From positions 1 through 64,000 of the forward strand of contig NJFT01000059.1 of the NCBI GenBank assembly GCA_002221725.1: a DNA stretch of 64,000 bases. Reading direction: 5' to 3'. Numbering within the stretch: the first letter of the stretch is position 1; every line of letters starts with the position of its first letter. The translations under genes were made by a program, and so were the position numbers. This stretch comes from Scedosporium boydii. Lineage: Eukaryota; Ascomycota; Sordariomycetes; Microascales; Microascaceae. Positions 1 to 10,978 of the stretch are shown piece after piece. A model generated the notes under the pieces. The model was not told the origin of the DNA, did not search any database, and saw only the letters and a program-made list of their open reading frames with translations.

Positions 1-34
1 AGGGGGAGCGAGAGAGCGTGTGTGTTGCCTAGCT

Positions 35-1064
35 TCAGTAGGCCCGCCGGCGTCCTAATATCATCTTCACCTCCGGACACCACTCCTCAATCTCCGTCAT
101 ATGGCCCGACTGCCATCTCGCAGGCTGATGATAGCCAAGGGGCCGCTCATGGTATATCGACTCAACAGCGAAATATTTGGCCGTTTCCTCGGTAGGCAGC
201 ACGACACCCTGCCCTATCCTAGCGGACGTCTGGTTGAAGAACCACTGGTCCTCAAACTCGACGCCGCTGTGCTCAAAGTCAGACTCCTGCGTGATTTGAA
301 GGAAGAGTTTCGGGTTCCGTATTGATAGGCCGCCGTTGTAGCCTTTGCCGTACGTTTTCTGGATCGGTGCGCCGATATAGTCGTAGCCGAAAAAGTCCTC
401 GGCGGCCTGTTCGGCCTTGGAGCAGATGACGCTGTCGGTTTGCCATAGGAGGATACGGTAGGCCGACTGCAGCTGCTCCCAAAACCAGGGGTTGGTTAGG
501 AATAGCGACACCGCGCGACTGCTTTTCAGTTGGGTTTCGGGGGGCAGGAAGCGGATCTCAATCCTGCCGTCGTCGAGTGCGCGGTCAAAGGCCAGGCTCG
601 ATGGTGTTTCCCAGAACTCTTCTAACGTGAAGAGAACAACAGACCAATGTGGGCCGAGAACGTTGGAAAAGTGAAGCATGAGAGGGATGAGATTCGGCGT
701 CGCTTGAGTCTCTATTACTACCGCCAACGGCCTGCCATCGTTGATGTCGTGTGATTCAAAAGTTGGAGAGGCATCGCCTGGATGCTCCGCGGCAGAACCA
801 GCCCCCGCTGCTTCTGGTAGGGATTCTGGTATGCCATCATCCTGAGTTAAGGTTAGCAGGTGCCGACGATTTTCTTCTTCTTTTTTTTCATTTTTTTTTT
901 TTTTTTTATAGGGACAAGGATGGTAGATGAGGTATTAGAGCCAAGACACTTACTTTTCCACTAGACGTTAGGACTACAACCCATACAACCACGAGGATCA
1001 GTAGGGCAATGAGGCTGAGGGATCGCGATTTTGTGGATCTCCTCTCGGGAAGCATCACCGCCAT
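35..1064 (-). CDS. DUF5672 family glycosyltransferase-like type II membrane protein
   Basis: Two exons on the minus strand (954-1064 and 35-841) give 305 residues. The intron has a GTAAGT donor, a GCTAAC branch site and a CTCAG acceptor, and the join keeps frame. Exon 1 encodes a short basic N-terminus (PERRSTKSR) followed by a hydrophobic segment of about 18 residues, so the protein is probably a type II anchor with its catalytic part in the Golgi lumen. The body carries the DUF5672 signatures WQTDSVIC, FGYDYIGAP and YNGGLSIRN. Family members are poorly characterised and treated as glycosyltransferase-like; the substrate is unknown. The start at 1064 is chosen because it supplies the membrane anchor. 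The C-terminus GRRRAY is complete, although only 34 bases follow in the window. Confidence 0.85.
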
Positions 1065-2402
1065 CGTCTAAGTGTCAAGTGAAACAATGAAACAGAAGGA
1101 AAAGAAGACGAAGAAGAAAAAAATTGAAGTGTAAGTGTACTAGAAAAAAAAAATGTTTTAATGAATGTAAGCTCGTATCTGCGGGAGCCCTCTAGCGCTC
1201 CATCAAGCTGGCCTCGCCAAAAGTAGCATGGATCATCCGAGAATAGAAGAATGAACAAAAAGAAACGAGGGCAATGGGGAGAACTGGGGAGAACTTTCGT
1301 ATTCAAGAGTCTACGAACAGAGGAAACTGCCATTTTTTTTAACCCTGCTACGCTAGTCGTCTCGAAACCAGCCACCGACCTTCCATTGTTCGATAGCGTC
1401 GTTTGCCATTTCGTTATCGCCAACATGATTGCGTCTTCGCCCGAGGAGGACGCGTCGCCCCTTGTGGGTGCGCAGGTGGAGTGCGTTGTTTCGAGTTCGT
1501 GAAGGATTTCCCCCTGGCGCTTATTTCGGGCGTCTCCACAGGGCTGTTTGAAGCAGGTTGAGGTTTGTCCACGTGGGGGTCTCTGGCTCTCTGTCTCGCC
1601 GAGTGTTTTGACATCAATTGTTTAATTTCATTGAAAATCCCCAGCGGGCGCCTCAAGCAGGGGTTTCGTTCTCTGCAAACCACAAAACTCTGATGTGAAG
1701 AATCGATGAGCGATACCCTTCTTTCTTCATCCCGCCGTCAACTGTCAATGAGACTCGCGTAGGTTTAAGGTTCCATAGCCATTTGCCGATCGGTGCGACA
1801 CTGTGACGGAACCGTCTCATTCTTGGCCTTCTTGGCCTGGGCCCGACAGACCGGTAACCCTAAATAAGTATGGGCGAGCCAATTGGGGCTGTTCGCGCCA
1901 GACATGGTCTCGAGTCGGTCGATTAGGCAAGCGAGCATGCGGACAATTGAACGGCCTGCCGCAGGTCTCGTCTCAACAAGGGGAGAAGGAGTAGAAAAGA
2001 CTGGACGATGTTGCTCGGGGAAGAAGCCCAGGGCCAACACTGCTTGCGGCGCAGTCCCGAGACGTGGGCTGTGTTATTTTTGGATCGAGTAGACATACAG
2101 ACATGGCCTGAGAACGCCAGAGGATAAACCAGAGGATGAAGATCGACTACTATTCGGCGGCGAGAGAGGGCATTGGCGGCTGCTAGGTATTGATGTTCGC
2201 CTGATCTTGCCCACGCGCCCTCGCGCACCCTCGCGTGTTTATCATGAGGCAGAGTTCTGTGCTACTCAATATCCGTCATCGCATCGTTCCTGTGTAACTC
2301 TTCCTGGCACTTCTCACACCCGGTGCCTTGCAGCTTCAAATTAGGCAGCGGGAGGCTTGATTTCTTCTCCGTAACTGTGCCCCGATCACCTCGCCGTTCG
2401 CG
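1065..2402. other. Intergenic region, no gene supported
   Basis: About 1.3 kb between two genes. Open frames here on both strands are short and of biased composition, with no recognisable domain. The part next to the DUF5672 start is purine/pyrimidine-skewed, as expected of a promoter. I see no RNA gene or repeat. Confidence 0.5.
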
Positions 2403-3384
2403 ATGGCGACAACGCCGACCGAGATCGTCGTAAGCGGAACCTCCGTCACCCTTCTTCCACTCCCGACTCCCTGGCCACAACCACCCGAATGCTCTACGTT
2501 CATGTATCGGCAACTCGAAGGGACCCTCCTCGCCTGGGATCCCGTGTACGGCATCTCCTTTGCGGACGCTGCTCGCACCTGCTTTCCACCTCAGGTCACT
2601 TCATGGAGATTTCAGCAGGCAACTGGCACTGTCTTCACGGCGCTGGGTCCGACCTTTGTGTGTCCGGAGGCGTACAAACCAGTTCAGACGCTTCTCGTCG
2701 AGGAAAATATCCAGGAGATATTCTGCTGTCCCACGTATGAAGCCATCTCTCTCTTTTTTTTATCCTCTGGCATATCGATTGGTGAAAGGGTTAGCTAACA
2801 TGACCGGAACTCCCAGGTCATACAGGCTTCTAGTGGCGCAACCAATCTCGCCAGAGTTCCCATCTCAATGCATAAGCACAGCGACACGCGGACAGATTTT
2901 AATCTTCCTTAATTTCGGCCTGGTATCACCATCGGAAATGACAGCCGCGACCACTGTCTCGACGGTGGAAGAGGATAGGGTCACAATATTCGCCGGGCCC
3001 GTGAACGGCTTCAACGTCAGGAGTCAAGTGACGAGCACAGGAGGACAAGACGGCAAGAAAACTAACGTTCCCGAACCCGCAGGCGGAGCACCCAGCGAAC
3101 TCTCCAAGGAGACGCCCGGGTCAGGTCCGCCGCTAGGATTAAGCGTCGGAGTGTCCATTGGTACTGTGCTGGGGTTGATCCTCGTTGGTCTCGGGGTGTG
3201 GTTGTTGTGGAGGAGACGCCGAGCAAGGCATGCGGCTAAGCAGATTCCTTCCGGAGAATCGTGGAACAGCACTGCCGTAATGCCCGTAACGACTGGACAA
3301 GAGATTCAGTGGACGGGATGGACGCCGAAGGCCGAATTGCCGGACCAGTCGAAGAAAGTGCACGAATTATATGGAAACGGTTAG
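2403..3384 (+). CDS. Cysteine-containing single-pass membrane protein, function unknown
   Basis: Two exons, 2403-2734 and 2817-3384, encode 299 residues. The intron has a GTATGA donor, a GCTAAC branch site and a CCCAG acceptor, and the phase-2 join keeps frame. The N-terminal half has scattered cysteines (PPECSTF, RTCFPP, FVCPEAY, FCCPT). A low-complexity Gly/Pro/Ser linker follows, then one membrane span near residues 217-240 (GVSIGTVLGLILVGLGVWLL), a stop-transfer RRRRARH and a short cytosolic tail. This resembles the Mid2/WSC-like layout of fungal wall-sensor proteins, but I see no WSC domain. No clear signal peptide follows the chosen start and an in-frame stop lies upstream, so an extra 5' exon is possible. 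The product is best called hypothetical. Confidence 0.72.
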
Positions 3385-3741
3385 GGGGACGAGAAATAAT
3401 TCCGTACTGTATATATAATCTTGTTAATAGTCTAAGTCGTTATATATCCTAGGCATGGGCAATTTTGAATGTTAGATTTCCAGCGTCGAGTCTGGTGAGA
3501 ATTATGGGTGAATCGACTAAAGACGCGGCTTCTTTTTCTGCTAGATCCAAAGGCGGTTAGGGAGCGGCTTATCTAATCTTATCGCGATAAGGAAAAAAAA
3601 TAATTCTGCACCGAAACCCCGCCAAAATTTAGAATCGAGAATTTAGATCAAATCTTCATTCATCGTGGGAACCTTCCCCAATCTAGTGCACCTCGACACT
3701 ACACCCATATCCGAGGTAGCGAAACGACGCTAAAATTCGAG
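3385..3741. other. Intergenic region with a GATA-containing palindrome
   Basis: This 357-bp gap holds an AT-rich 3' flank (TATATATAAT near 3410) and the upstream region of the helicase gene. A perfect 14-bp palindrome, CTTATCGCGATAAG, sits at 3578-3591 and places two GATAAG motifs head to head about 150 bp before the helicase start. Confidence 0.5.
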
Positions 3742-5997
3742 ATGGCGGACGATGGCATGATTCTCAACTTTGAACTCGGGGACGCCCCTTTGAAGCCCCG
3801 GGTCAAGGTAAAGGGCGGGCGCTGGCGAGATCGGGTGGAGGCCCAGAGGTCGCTGAAGGGAGGGACTTCGTCAACTGGGCCTGCCAAGGGGTCGAATGCA
3901 GCGCGGCTAGGGAGGAGAGAAGGACCCGAAACGAACGGGAGGGATAACCGTGGTGACGACGAGAGGCCGGTGAAAAGAGTCAAGTTCGACGGTCCTGCTG
4001 GGAAGCCGAATCAAAACAAGGGCCAAGGTCAGAACCAAGGGGGTAATTCGGGCTCGGGGCGACAGATTACGTCGAGTCTGTTCTCTTACAATCCTACGCC
4101 GGTCACGAAATTCGATGAGAAGGAAGCCGAGGAGGAGGCCGAGCCCGCGGAACCCTCCAATGCGCCGTTGGCCGAGGACTCGTTCAAGGCTCTCGGCTTG
4201 TCAGATCGGTTAGTGAGCGAACTTGCGAAGCTCAAACTAGACAAGCCAACTGCGATCCAGAAGAAGACGATACCCCTCATGATCAACACCACGAGCGATG
4301 CGTTCCTGCAGGCTGAGACCGGATCGGGAAAGACGTTGGCCTATGTGCTGCCGATGCTTCATCGCGTCTTGGCCCTTAGCCAGACCTCACGCCTCCACCG
4401 AGACTCGGGAATTTTTGGCATTGTCCTCACGCCGACGAGAGAATTGGCGAAACAGACGTACGCGGTCATGTCTCAGCTGTTGAAATCGACGCCGTGGCTT
4501 GTGGCGTCGCCCGTCATTGGTGGCGAGTCGAAGAAATCCGAAAAGGCGAGGATACGGAAGGGGGTCAACTTTCTCATCGCCACGCCCGGTCGTTTGGGCG
4601 ATCATTTGCAAAACACCAAGGTGCTGAAGCTCAGCACGGTGAGGTGGTTGATTCTCGACGAGGGCGACAGGCTTATGGAGATGGGTTTCGAAGACGACAT
4701 CCAGAAGATTTTGTCCCAGCTGAAAAAGGCCGAGGTTGCGCCAAAGACGTACGACGGCGTTTCCCTCGCGCAGTTGCCCGATCGTCGGATAACGGTTCTG
4801 TGCTCGGCTACGATGAAGATGAGCGTGCAGAAGCTGGGAGATATGAGTTTGAAGGATGCCATCCATATCGAGGCTGCCAAGGAGGAGACGAGAAAGGATG
4901 AGATGCAGGATGCTGGAAACTTTTCCGCCCCTGCTCAGCTGAAGCAATCTTACATCGTCGCGCCGGCGAAGCTTCGACTCGTTACACTTCTCTCGTTCCT
5001 CAAATTTACGTTTGCCCGGAAAGGATCGGTCATGAAGGCCATCGTCTTTATTTCCTGCGCGGATTCGGTTGATTTCCACTACGAGTTACTCAAGGCGCCT
5101 GCCGAGGGTCAAGCTTCGGAAAAGACGGGAGAGACATCATCATCCAACAACTTGACTGCCAACACCGTCGCCAACGCTGCCTACATTACCTCGGCGGCGA
5201 ACAAAACAATCGTCCTGCATAAGCTGCACGGCTCGCTTCCGCAGCCGGTGCGGACTGCTACCCTGCGCGCCTTCTCTGACTGCAGTGATCCGGCGGTCTT
5301 GATCACGACGGACGTGTCTTCGCGTGGTCTCGATATTCCGTCGGTCGATCTCGTCGTCGAACTCGATCCGGCGTTTAGCGTTGCGGACCATATCCACCGG
5401 ATCGGTCGAACAGCGCGTGCTGGACGACCCGGAAAAGCCGTTATTTTCCTGCTCCCCGGCAGTGAGGAGGGCTACGTATCACTGATGACGTCTGGCGCTT
5501 CCGTCCCTACTCCGCAGCTCTACGACGGCGTGCTCCAAAAGGGACTCTCCATCCCTATGGAGCTGCCGTTCGAGACGCACTCGAGGATAACTGAGAGCCA
5601 GTCATATACGGAAAAGGCCGAGGCGTTACAGCTCCACTTCGAGCAGCGTCTCCTCGACGATCGAAAACGGCTCGAGCTCGGCCGCAACGGATTCAAGTCG
5701 CACATTCGCGCGTACGCCACGCACGTCAAGGAAGAACGGTGCTACTTCGACATGACGCAACTGCACCTCGGACACGTGGCTAAGAGCTTTTGCCTGCGCG
5801 AGGCGCCCGGCGGTATCGGGAACGGGATCGACAGGAAGGCGGGCAAAGCTGGGAAAGCGGCGGCTGGTAGGGGCAAGAGGGGTAGGGATGATGATGAGGG
5901 GGATGCGGAGGTGGATGTTAAGGCTGGGAGGGATTTGTTTATGCGGATGGGGAGGATGGCGGCGAATGCTGGGGCGAGTGAGTTTAACTTGGGGTGA
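3742..5997 (+). CDS. dbp7: ATP-dependent RNA helicase Dbp7 (60S ribosome biogenesis)
   Basis: An intronless frame of 751 residues. After a basic, low-complexity N-terminus come a Q-motif-type region (about 150-181, KPTAIQKKTIP), motif I AETGSGKT (191-198), PTRELAKQ, TPGRLGDHL, motif II as DEGD (306-309) instead of DEAD, SAT, then the C-terminal lobe with SRGLDIPSVD and HRIGRTARAG. A DUF4217-type region (HFEQRLLDDRK to FCLREAPGG) and a Lys/Arg/Gly-rich tail follow. The DEGD variant, the insertions in the second lobe and the length fit Dbp7, a nucleolar helicase for large-subunit rRNA maturation. The start codon follows a purine-rich context and gives a plausible acidic N-terminus. It is likely constitutive and growth-linked, as known for the family. 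Confidence 0.95.
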   Translation: MADDGMILNFELGDAPLKPRVKVKGGRWRDRVEAQRSLKGGTSSTGPAKGSNAARLGRREGPETNGRDNRGDDERPVKRVKFDGPAGKPNQNKGQGQNQGGNSGSGRQITSSLFSYNPTPVTKFDEKEAEEEAEPAEPSNAPLAEDSFKALGLSDRLVSELAKLKLDKPTAIQKKTIPLMINTTSDAFLQAETGSGKTLAYVLPMLHRVLALSQTSRLHRDSGIFGIVLTPTRELAKQTYAVMSQLLKSTPWLVASPVIGGESKKSEKARIRKGVNFLIATPGRLGDHLQNTKVLKLSTVRWLILDEGDRLMEMGFEDDIQKILSQLKKAEVAPKTYDGVSLAQLPDRRITVLCSATMKMSVQKLGDMSLKDAIHIEAAKEETRKDEMQDAGNFSAPAQLKQSYIVAPAKLRLVTLLSFLKFTFARKGSVMKAIVFISCADSVDFHYELLKAPAEGQASEKTGETSSSNNLTANTVANAAYITSAANKTIVLHKLHGSLPQPVRTATLRAFSDCSDPAVLITTDVSSRGLDIPSVDLVVELDPAFSVADHIHRIGRTARAGRPGKAVIFLLPGSEEGYVSLMTSGASVPTPQLYDGVLQKGLSIPMELPFETHSRITESQSYTEKAEALQLHFEQRLLDDRKRLELGRNGFKSHIRAYATHVKEERCYFDMTQLHLGHVAKSFCLREAPGGIGNGIDRKAGKAGKAAAGRGKRGRDDDEGDAEVDVKAGRDLFMRMGRMAANAGASEFNLG

Positions 5998-6575
5998 TGG
6001 GGGCAGATGTTGGTGGTGTCTTTGCATGTTGCTGGCGTTGGAAGCTGCTTTTTTTTTTATGTTTTCTTTATGCATGAGCGAGTTGATGAAGATTTTCGTG
6101 GTCTTGTTGCCTCTAGATGACATCTATATACTCTTATCTCTTGTGAGAAATGATTGTGTTCCTCCAATGTTATCCATCGTACAAACCCCAAGTCTCTTGG
6201 GAACCCTGTCTTATATCATACACACACCAAAGTTCCATGACGTGCGGAGCCCCGGTCCCCGCCCGAGAGAGGTTTTGGTGTCTGAGTTGATGTGAGTGAC
6301 TGCGGGTCTTTGAGGAGCAGATTGCCGTAGATGCTGGGGCGGGTCTTACCGATTAGAGGGATGAGGTTAAGTAGCCCACTCAACTGAAGAGGGTACGTCG
6401 GTGTAATCGAATGGATGACCCAGCGATGAGAGGCGCTGATGTCTCACTGCATAGATCCCCCAACGAACCAGCCTCTCCGCAAACCCCGTCCTTAAAAGTA
6501 CCAACTCCCATCTTCAAGAAGAAAGTGGTAACCCTTACTTCTCCTCCCATCCTAAACTCCCCTCCCTCCCTCCCC
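5998..6575. other. Intergenic region between convergent genes
   Basis: About 580 bp of presumed 3' flanks of dbp7 and of the small minus-strand gene. It has T-rich tracts near 6050, and a C-rich stretch near 6540-6640 that runs into the neighbouring gene. No gene or structured RNA is recognised. Confidence 0.45.
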
Positions 6576-6941
6576 TTAAAAAGTCTCAAACCACCTCTCC
6601 GGCCCCCCAACAACCCACTCAACCCCCTTCCCCGCCAACCCCCTCGCATAAGCCCACTCCTCCCTCCCATACCCGCCCACGCCGAAAACGTGCAGCCTCG
6701 CGGTGATGGCAAAAGCGGCGACGCTCCAGGGGGCGCAGGCGTCGGACTCCATGCCGCGGGGCACGGCGGCAGTGACGAGGGCCCCGACGGAGCAGGCGGC
6801 GTTTGTGAGGACGGCGGCGTTGAGGGCGTAGGAGGTTGTGCGGAGGACGGTGGCGTGCGGGGAGGGTGTTGTTGGGTGGTTTGCTGTGCGGAGGGTGAGG
6901 AGGGCGACGAGGAGGAGGGTTAGGAGGAGGATGATGCGCAT
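6576..6941 (-). CDS. Small hydrophobic (probably membrane or secreted) hypothetical protein
   Basis: A single frame of 121 residues. The N-terminus is strongly hydrophobic (MRIILLLTLLLVALLTLRTA), a signal peptide or first membrane span. Two further Ala/Val-rich stretches follow, around 38-60 (YALNAAVLTNAACSVGALV) and around 70-82 (APWSVAAFAITAR). I do not recognise a family. Base composition is strongly skewed here and overlapping frames exist on the other strand, which lowers confidence. The hydrophobic pattern and the ordered N-terminus favour this frame over its shadows. It could also be the last exon of a longer gene, or not a gene. Confidence 0.4.
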   Translation of the reverse strand: MRIILLLTLLLVALLTLRTANHPTTPSPHATVLRTTSYALNAAVLTNAACSVGALVTAAVPRGMESDACAPWSVAAFAITARLHVFGVGGYGREEWAYARGLAGKGVEWVVGGPERWFETF

Positions 6942-7705
6942 TGTGTTTATGGTTTAGGGGGTGGGTTGGGATGAGAAAGGGGGAAACAGTGGAGTTTTGT
7001 GAAGAGGGGTTGATTTGATCGATGAGTGTATGAAAGAGGGGATTGATGGATGATAGGAGATTCGAGAGTGAATGAAGCTTTGGTGATGTTGATTGAGATG
7101 AAGTTTCAAGATTCAAGGGTCAAAGCGAAACAAGAGCTTCGCTAGAAAACGCAACATAGATGACTGACAACAGCTGCCAGTTGCCAGCTCTAACTGCCAT
7201 AATCTCGCATTACGGAGATCTTGTTTCCAACACTTTATTTCTTAAAGTAATCTTGCACTTTTACCTCCTCTATAAATAGCCAATATTTAATAACATGTTT
7301 TCGTATTTATGTAGTTTATGTTGATAGTTCTTTAAGGATCATTGATGTTTGTTGATCGTACTCGGGCCTTCGCTGCCTTATCGTTCCCCACGTCGTCTTC
7401 CCCGTCAGCGGACATTGACCAGCCATCGCTCTTCACTCAAGTTCCTGGAGGTGTTACGGGAGCCGACATTGGCACCGACATTGGCACCGACATTACGCCA
7501 CGCGCGTGGGCTAAATGGAGCAACGCAATGGACATCTTTGACGTCCTCACGGTGCACTTGGCCTCGGCTATTCGAGATGGCGCAGCAGGTTGGTGAGTTG
7601 GACAGTTTCTGTTAAGATATCGTCTTCTTAAGACTACGGTCCCCCACGAAGGAAAGTTTCGCATACCTCGCGAATGCTGCCAATATGTAGCCAGGTGAGT
7701 GAATC
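6942..7705. other. Intergenic region with a short tandem repeat
   Basis: About 760 bp. A 12-bp unit (GACATTGGCACC) is repeated nearly three times near 7463-7500. The flanking open frames have no recognisable domain. AT-rich DNA lies near 7230-7330. Confidence 0.45.
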
Positions 7706-8963
7706 TTAATCAGATATCTCCCACGTGTTAAGCCACGGGTCCTCGAGCAACTCTCGCGCCGTCTTGCGATCCTCTGGTCTCCACGCTAGCATTCCTCTCA
7801 CGAAGTCGAGGAACATGGCCTTGTTCCTCCCCGAGAGGACGTGCTCGGCATTTTCTAGGCTGTTCCCTTAATCGGGACGTCTGCGGGTCGTGTAGCCCTT
7901 GCCGGTGCGATCCTCCCCGTGGAACAAGTGGCCGCCTTCAAACACATCCCAGATCATGGACCCGACATTCCAGATATCAACAGGGTAGCTCCACGCAGCT
8001 TTAATCATCACCTCGGGCGACCGGTACACCTTCGGCTGCGCGTCGTGATTCCGCTTCAAGTCCCCCCTCACCGCGGACCCGAAGTCGCTGAGAACGATCC
8101 TGCCGAAGTCCGCGGGTAGGCTGAAACGCCGGGACATGTAGACGGGGGTGCCGTCGATGTATTTTCGGGGCGAGGGGGTCTCCATCTCCTCTTTGACGAA
8201 GGCCTCGAGGATCCTCTGGTCTACGATGGCGTGCAAGATGTTGTCCGCCTTGATGTCTGCGCCGCCCCAGTCGCGCGTTAGAATCAATGTCCCCGTATCG
8301 ACAGGGTTCTGTCCGTAACATACCTGTATGGACAAGTTTACACTCGGTGTGTAGGTAGTCGAGGGCGCGAAGGAGGTGCTGCAAACCGCCCTTGAGAAGC
8401 GCCTCGGAGAAACGCCCTGCTGGGTTCCGTAGGAGTAAATCCTTCCAGCTATCCCACATCGGCCGCTGGATGAGGCACTGGTGATTTCCTCCGGGCCGGT
8501 CGACGGTGAAGGTGTCCAAGGCGGCTCTCACGTGCCGGTGGCCCGCGTGAGATGGGTTCGCTTTGTCGATAGTCTTGTAGGTCTGAAACTCGTCCCTACA
8601 CGTGTCTCCGTGATCTCGCGCAAAGATCTTCAGAGTGACATAGTCATGATCTCTACTTTTTGTGTTTTTCAATATTGCATGAGCACTTGCTTAAAGGGTG
8701 GAAGAAACATGCTGGAGGTCCCGGGCGAGCCAAACCGTCGACGTCGACCCAAAGCCCAACTTGCCGACGACCTGGTACTTGTTGGAGGCGAAGAGGTCTC
8801 CGATATTGGCCGGGTAGTAGTTGCCAGTTTTGAACTCGTCGAACCGCTCTTCCTCGAGTAATTTCGTGGCGGGAACGACTTCAAAACCGGTCGTCGGAAA
8901 TCGCAAAGGGCTCACCGGGGTTCGGCGCAGTAGATTTCTTGCCCATTTCAGGAGCGGTGCCAT
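7706..8963 (-). pseudogene. SRPK-like serine/threonine protein kinase, interrupted
   Basis: Kinase exons on the minus strand: 8713-8963, 8324-8652 and 8256 downward. The first intron appears to be GC-AG (donor GCATGT, acceptor TAG) and joins WLARDLQ to DHDYVTLKIF in frame. The second is GTATGT...GCAG and joins KLVHT to DIKADNIL. Visible motifs are NYYPANIGD, the glycine loop GKLGFGSTSTVW, the catalytic stretch HTDIKADN, SDFGSA and YRSPEVMI, all typical of SR-protein kinases. An in-frame TAA at 7868-7870 stops the protein at 322 residues. The same frame continues past it with the expected C-terminal lobe (MLAWRPEDRKTARELLEDPW) to a stop at 7706. The spacer normally found between HLFHG and this end is also much shorter than usual. 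I read it as a decayed kinase; a truncated product is the alternative. Confidence 0.75.
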
Positions 8964-9305
8964 GGGATTTTCGAGGTACTTAGCCCCTAACTAGATTTGA
9001 GTCCTGATGTTGGTGATGGGAGCGTTACTTCGATGATGGAGATGATGTCGCAGGCCAGGCTGCAGCAGGCCAGTGGATCTGGTTGACCTTTTTCCCTATC
9101 AACTAAACAACCCGACGAAGGAAGATGTATCTCGTCATCCACACATCCTCTTCGACATTGATTCTCTTTTCTCTTTCTCCAACACGAGGCAATTTCCCGT
9201 GTGCTGCCAAAATAACTTCCACTTCTCTCCTTTTCTGTCGTCTTTCACACTTCTATGTACAATCCATCAACACTCCACTCACCCACTTGCATCGTTATCG
9301 CCTTT
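8964..9305. other. Intergenic region
   Basis: About 340 bp between the kinase relic and the end of the F-box relic, with C/T-rich tracts. No feature is supported. Confidence 0.45.
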
Positions 9306-10978
9306 CTACTCTCTAAAGTCAAACACAACGCAGTCACCGCAAAAGCGGTCCCACATAACCGTAAAGTCCTCATCGTGGGAGAATGTCCGATGGTTTCCCA
9401 CCGCGTGTGGCTTGGCCCAGCCCTTATTCTCGTGTCCCAGAGGGTACAAGTCATTGCGCTTTCCTAGCTCCCTGTAGGTCCTCTCCTCACCAACAAGGAG
9501 ATTGATATCACGCGTTGTGATAGTAGGCCTTGAGCATAGAGCGCCATCTTTGTTGTAGTTCATGCGGACAAGTTGGTGGTTCCTTAGCATTGAACCCCGC
9601 GAGGCCCAATCGGTATAAAAAAGGCCGTCCTCGCCGTCGTCAATAAGCGCTCCCTGGGTCCCCCACCGCTTCGTAGTCGTGCAGAAAGTGACCGAGACCT
9701 GCTGGTGGATTCCCCACTCAAATCGGGGGGTTTGACCGGGGCCGGCGACGTTCTTGGAATTAAAGGCAAAGCGGAACACCTCGTACACGCCCTCATCGCC
9801 GCCGAAGCTCCCGGGCCACTCATCATGTATGCTTCCCCAGTCGAAGTCCCACACCTCCATCCTCGACATGGCCGCCTCTAGCTCCTGCTGCGCAGACTCG
9901 TTATCATCTTGGTTAAATACGGCCTCCATCGCTGCGACCATATGTTTCCAGACGTCACACGAATAAGTCGCGACGTGCGTAGTACCGGTAAACTCTCGCA
10001 CTAGGAAGAAGGCGCCATCATCTAGCTCGGACTCGAGGGTTGTCCCAGCTAGTACAATGAATACCCCATCTGGGTTGCGGGGGTGGGAAGGAAGTTTGTC
10101 TGATGTCGGTTGAAAAGGAATCTATTTCCGATTGTGCGGACAAAGCCGTGCCATTCGGGTGGTAAGGAGCCGTAGGGGTCAATAACGTAGGTGAGGGAGA
10201 GGTTAGCTCCATTATGCGAGAATACGTGGACCCTTGAAGGGCCAGAAGCTATAAAGACCTTCTCGCCCCAGGTGCGAATACTCAGCCAAGGGGCGGGGCC
10301 GTCTTGGTCTTCGAATACATACTTGACGCCAACATTTGTTTTCAGATGGTATATGAATCTAAGCTGTCGTGTAAGCGTCATTATCCTCAGCGAGAGGGTT
10401 TCTCCAAGTTAGCTTACATGGGGCATCCGCTCTCGGCATGTCCCACCTGGGTAGCCAAGAGCGAATTGCCTACCGCCGATGTATATGGGAAAGCCGAGAG
10501 CGTGTTGAAGTTCCAGTTGGCTCCCTGTAGAACTTTCCGTGTCCGCGTGTACAAATTATCAATAAAGATCAACTCTTTCCTATCAGTCCGCACAATTTTT
10601 CCATTCACCATAGACTAGAATGTACAGCTGATCCATTTCTGGTTCCGGGAATTGGCCGTCAGGATGAACGTTGCGATCAGGCTCAAAATGACAAGGGCGC
10701 CCAGCCTTCCAGTCCCTCCAGGTGATGTCCATGGCAGCCGCATACTTCCCATGCCGTCGACGGAAGAATTTGCGGCATGCCTTCTGGAAGGTGGCGAAGG
10801 TGCGAGGTTTAGACTGCGTGCTGATGGGGAAGAACCTGCGGCAGAGCGCAGCGACCATGCCTGGCTGGGACCATGATGCGTGCCATTGTCGAGAGATCTG
10901 GACGCAGGCGAGGAAATCTTCGAGAACGAGCTCGGAGGCGATCTCTACTAATAACTCGACGGGTAGGTTCCCGAGCCC
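9306..10978 (-). pseudogene. F-box protein, frameshifted and lacking a start codon
   Basis: Minus-strand coding pieces line up as one fungal F-box protein. The F-box (LPVELLVEIASELVLEDF, then QISRQWHASW) begins near 10972. A long C-terminal region ends at 9306 (WDRFCGDCVVFDFRE). One real intron is visible (10359-10417, GTAAGC...TTAG). The frame changes near 10600, after MDQLYIL, and again near 10110-10125, where VRTIGNRF must shift by one base to continue as TSDKLPSHPRNPDGVFIVL. I could not remove either change with a credible intron. The F-box frame has no ATG upstream before an in-frame stop, and no 5' exon with ATG is evident for several hundred bases. F-box proteins recruit substrates to SCF ubiquitin ligases; this copy looks non-functional. 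Confidence 0.65.

Noticed and set aside
4387..5079. Long minus-strand open frame opposite dbp7
   Set aside because: It lies fully inside the helicase coding region, is Arg-rich and has no domain; it is a shadow of codon bias.
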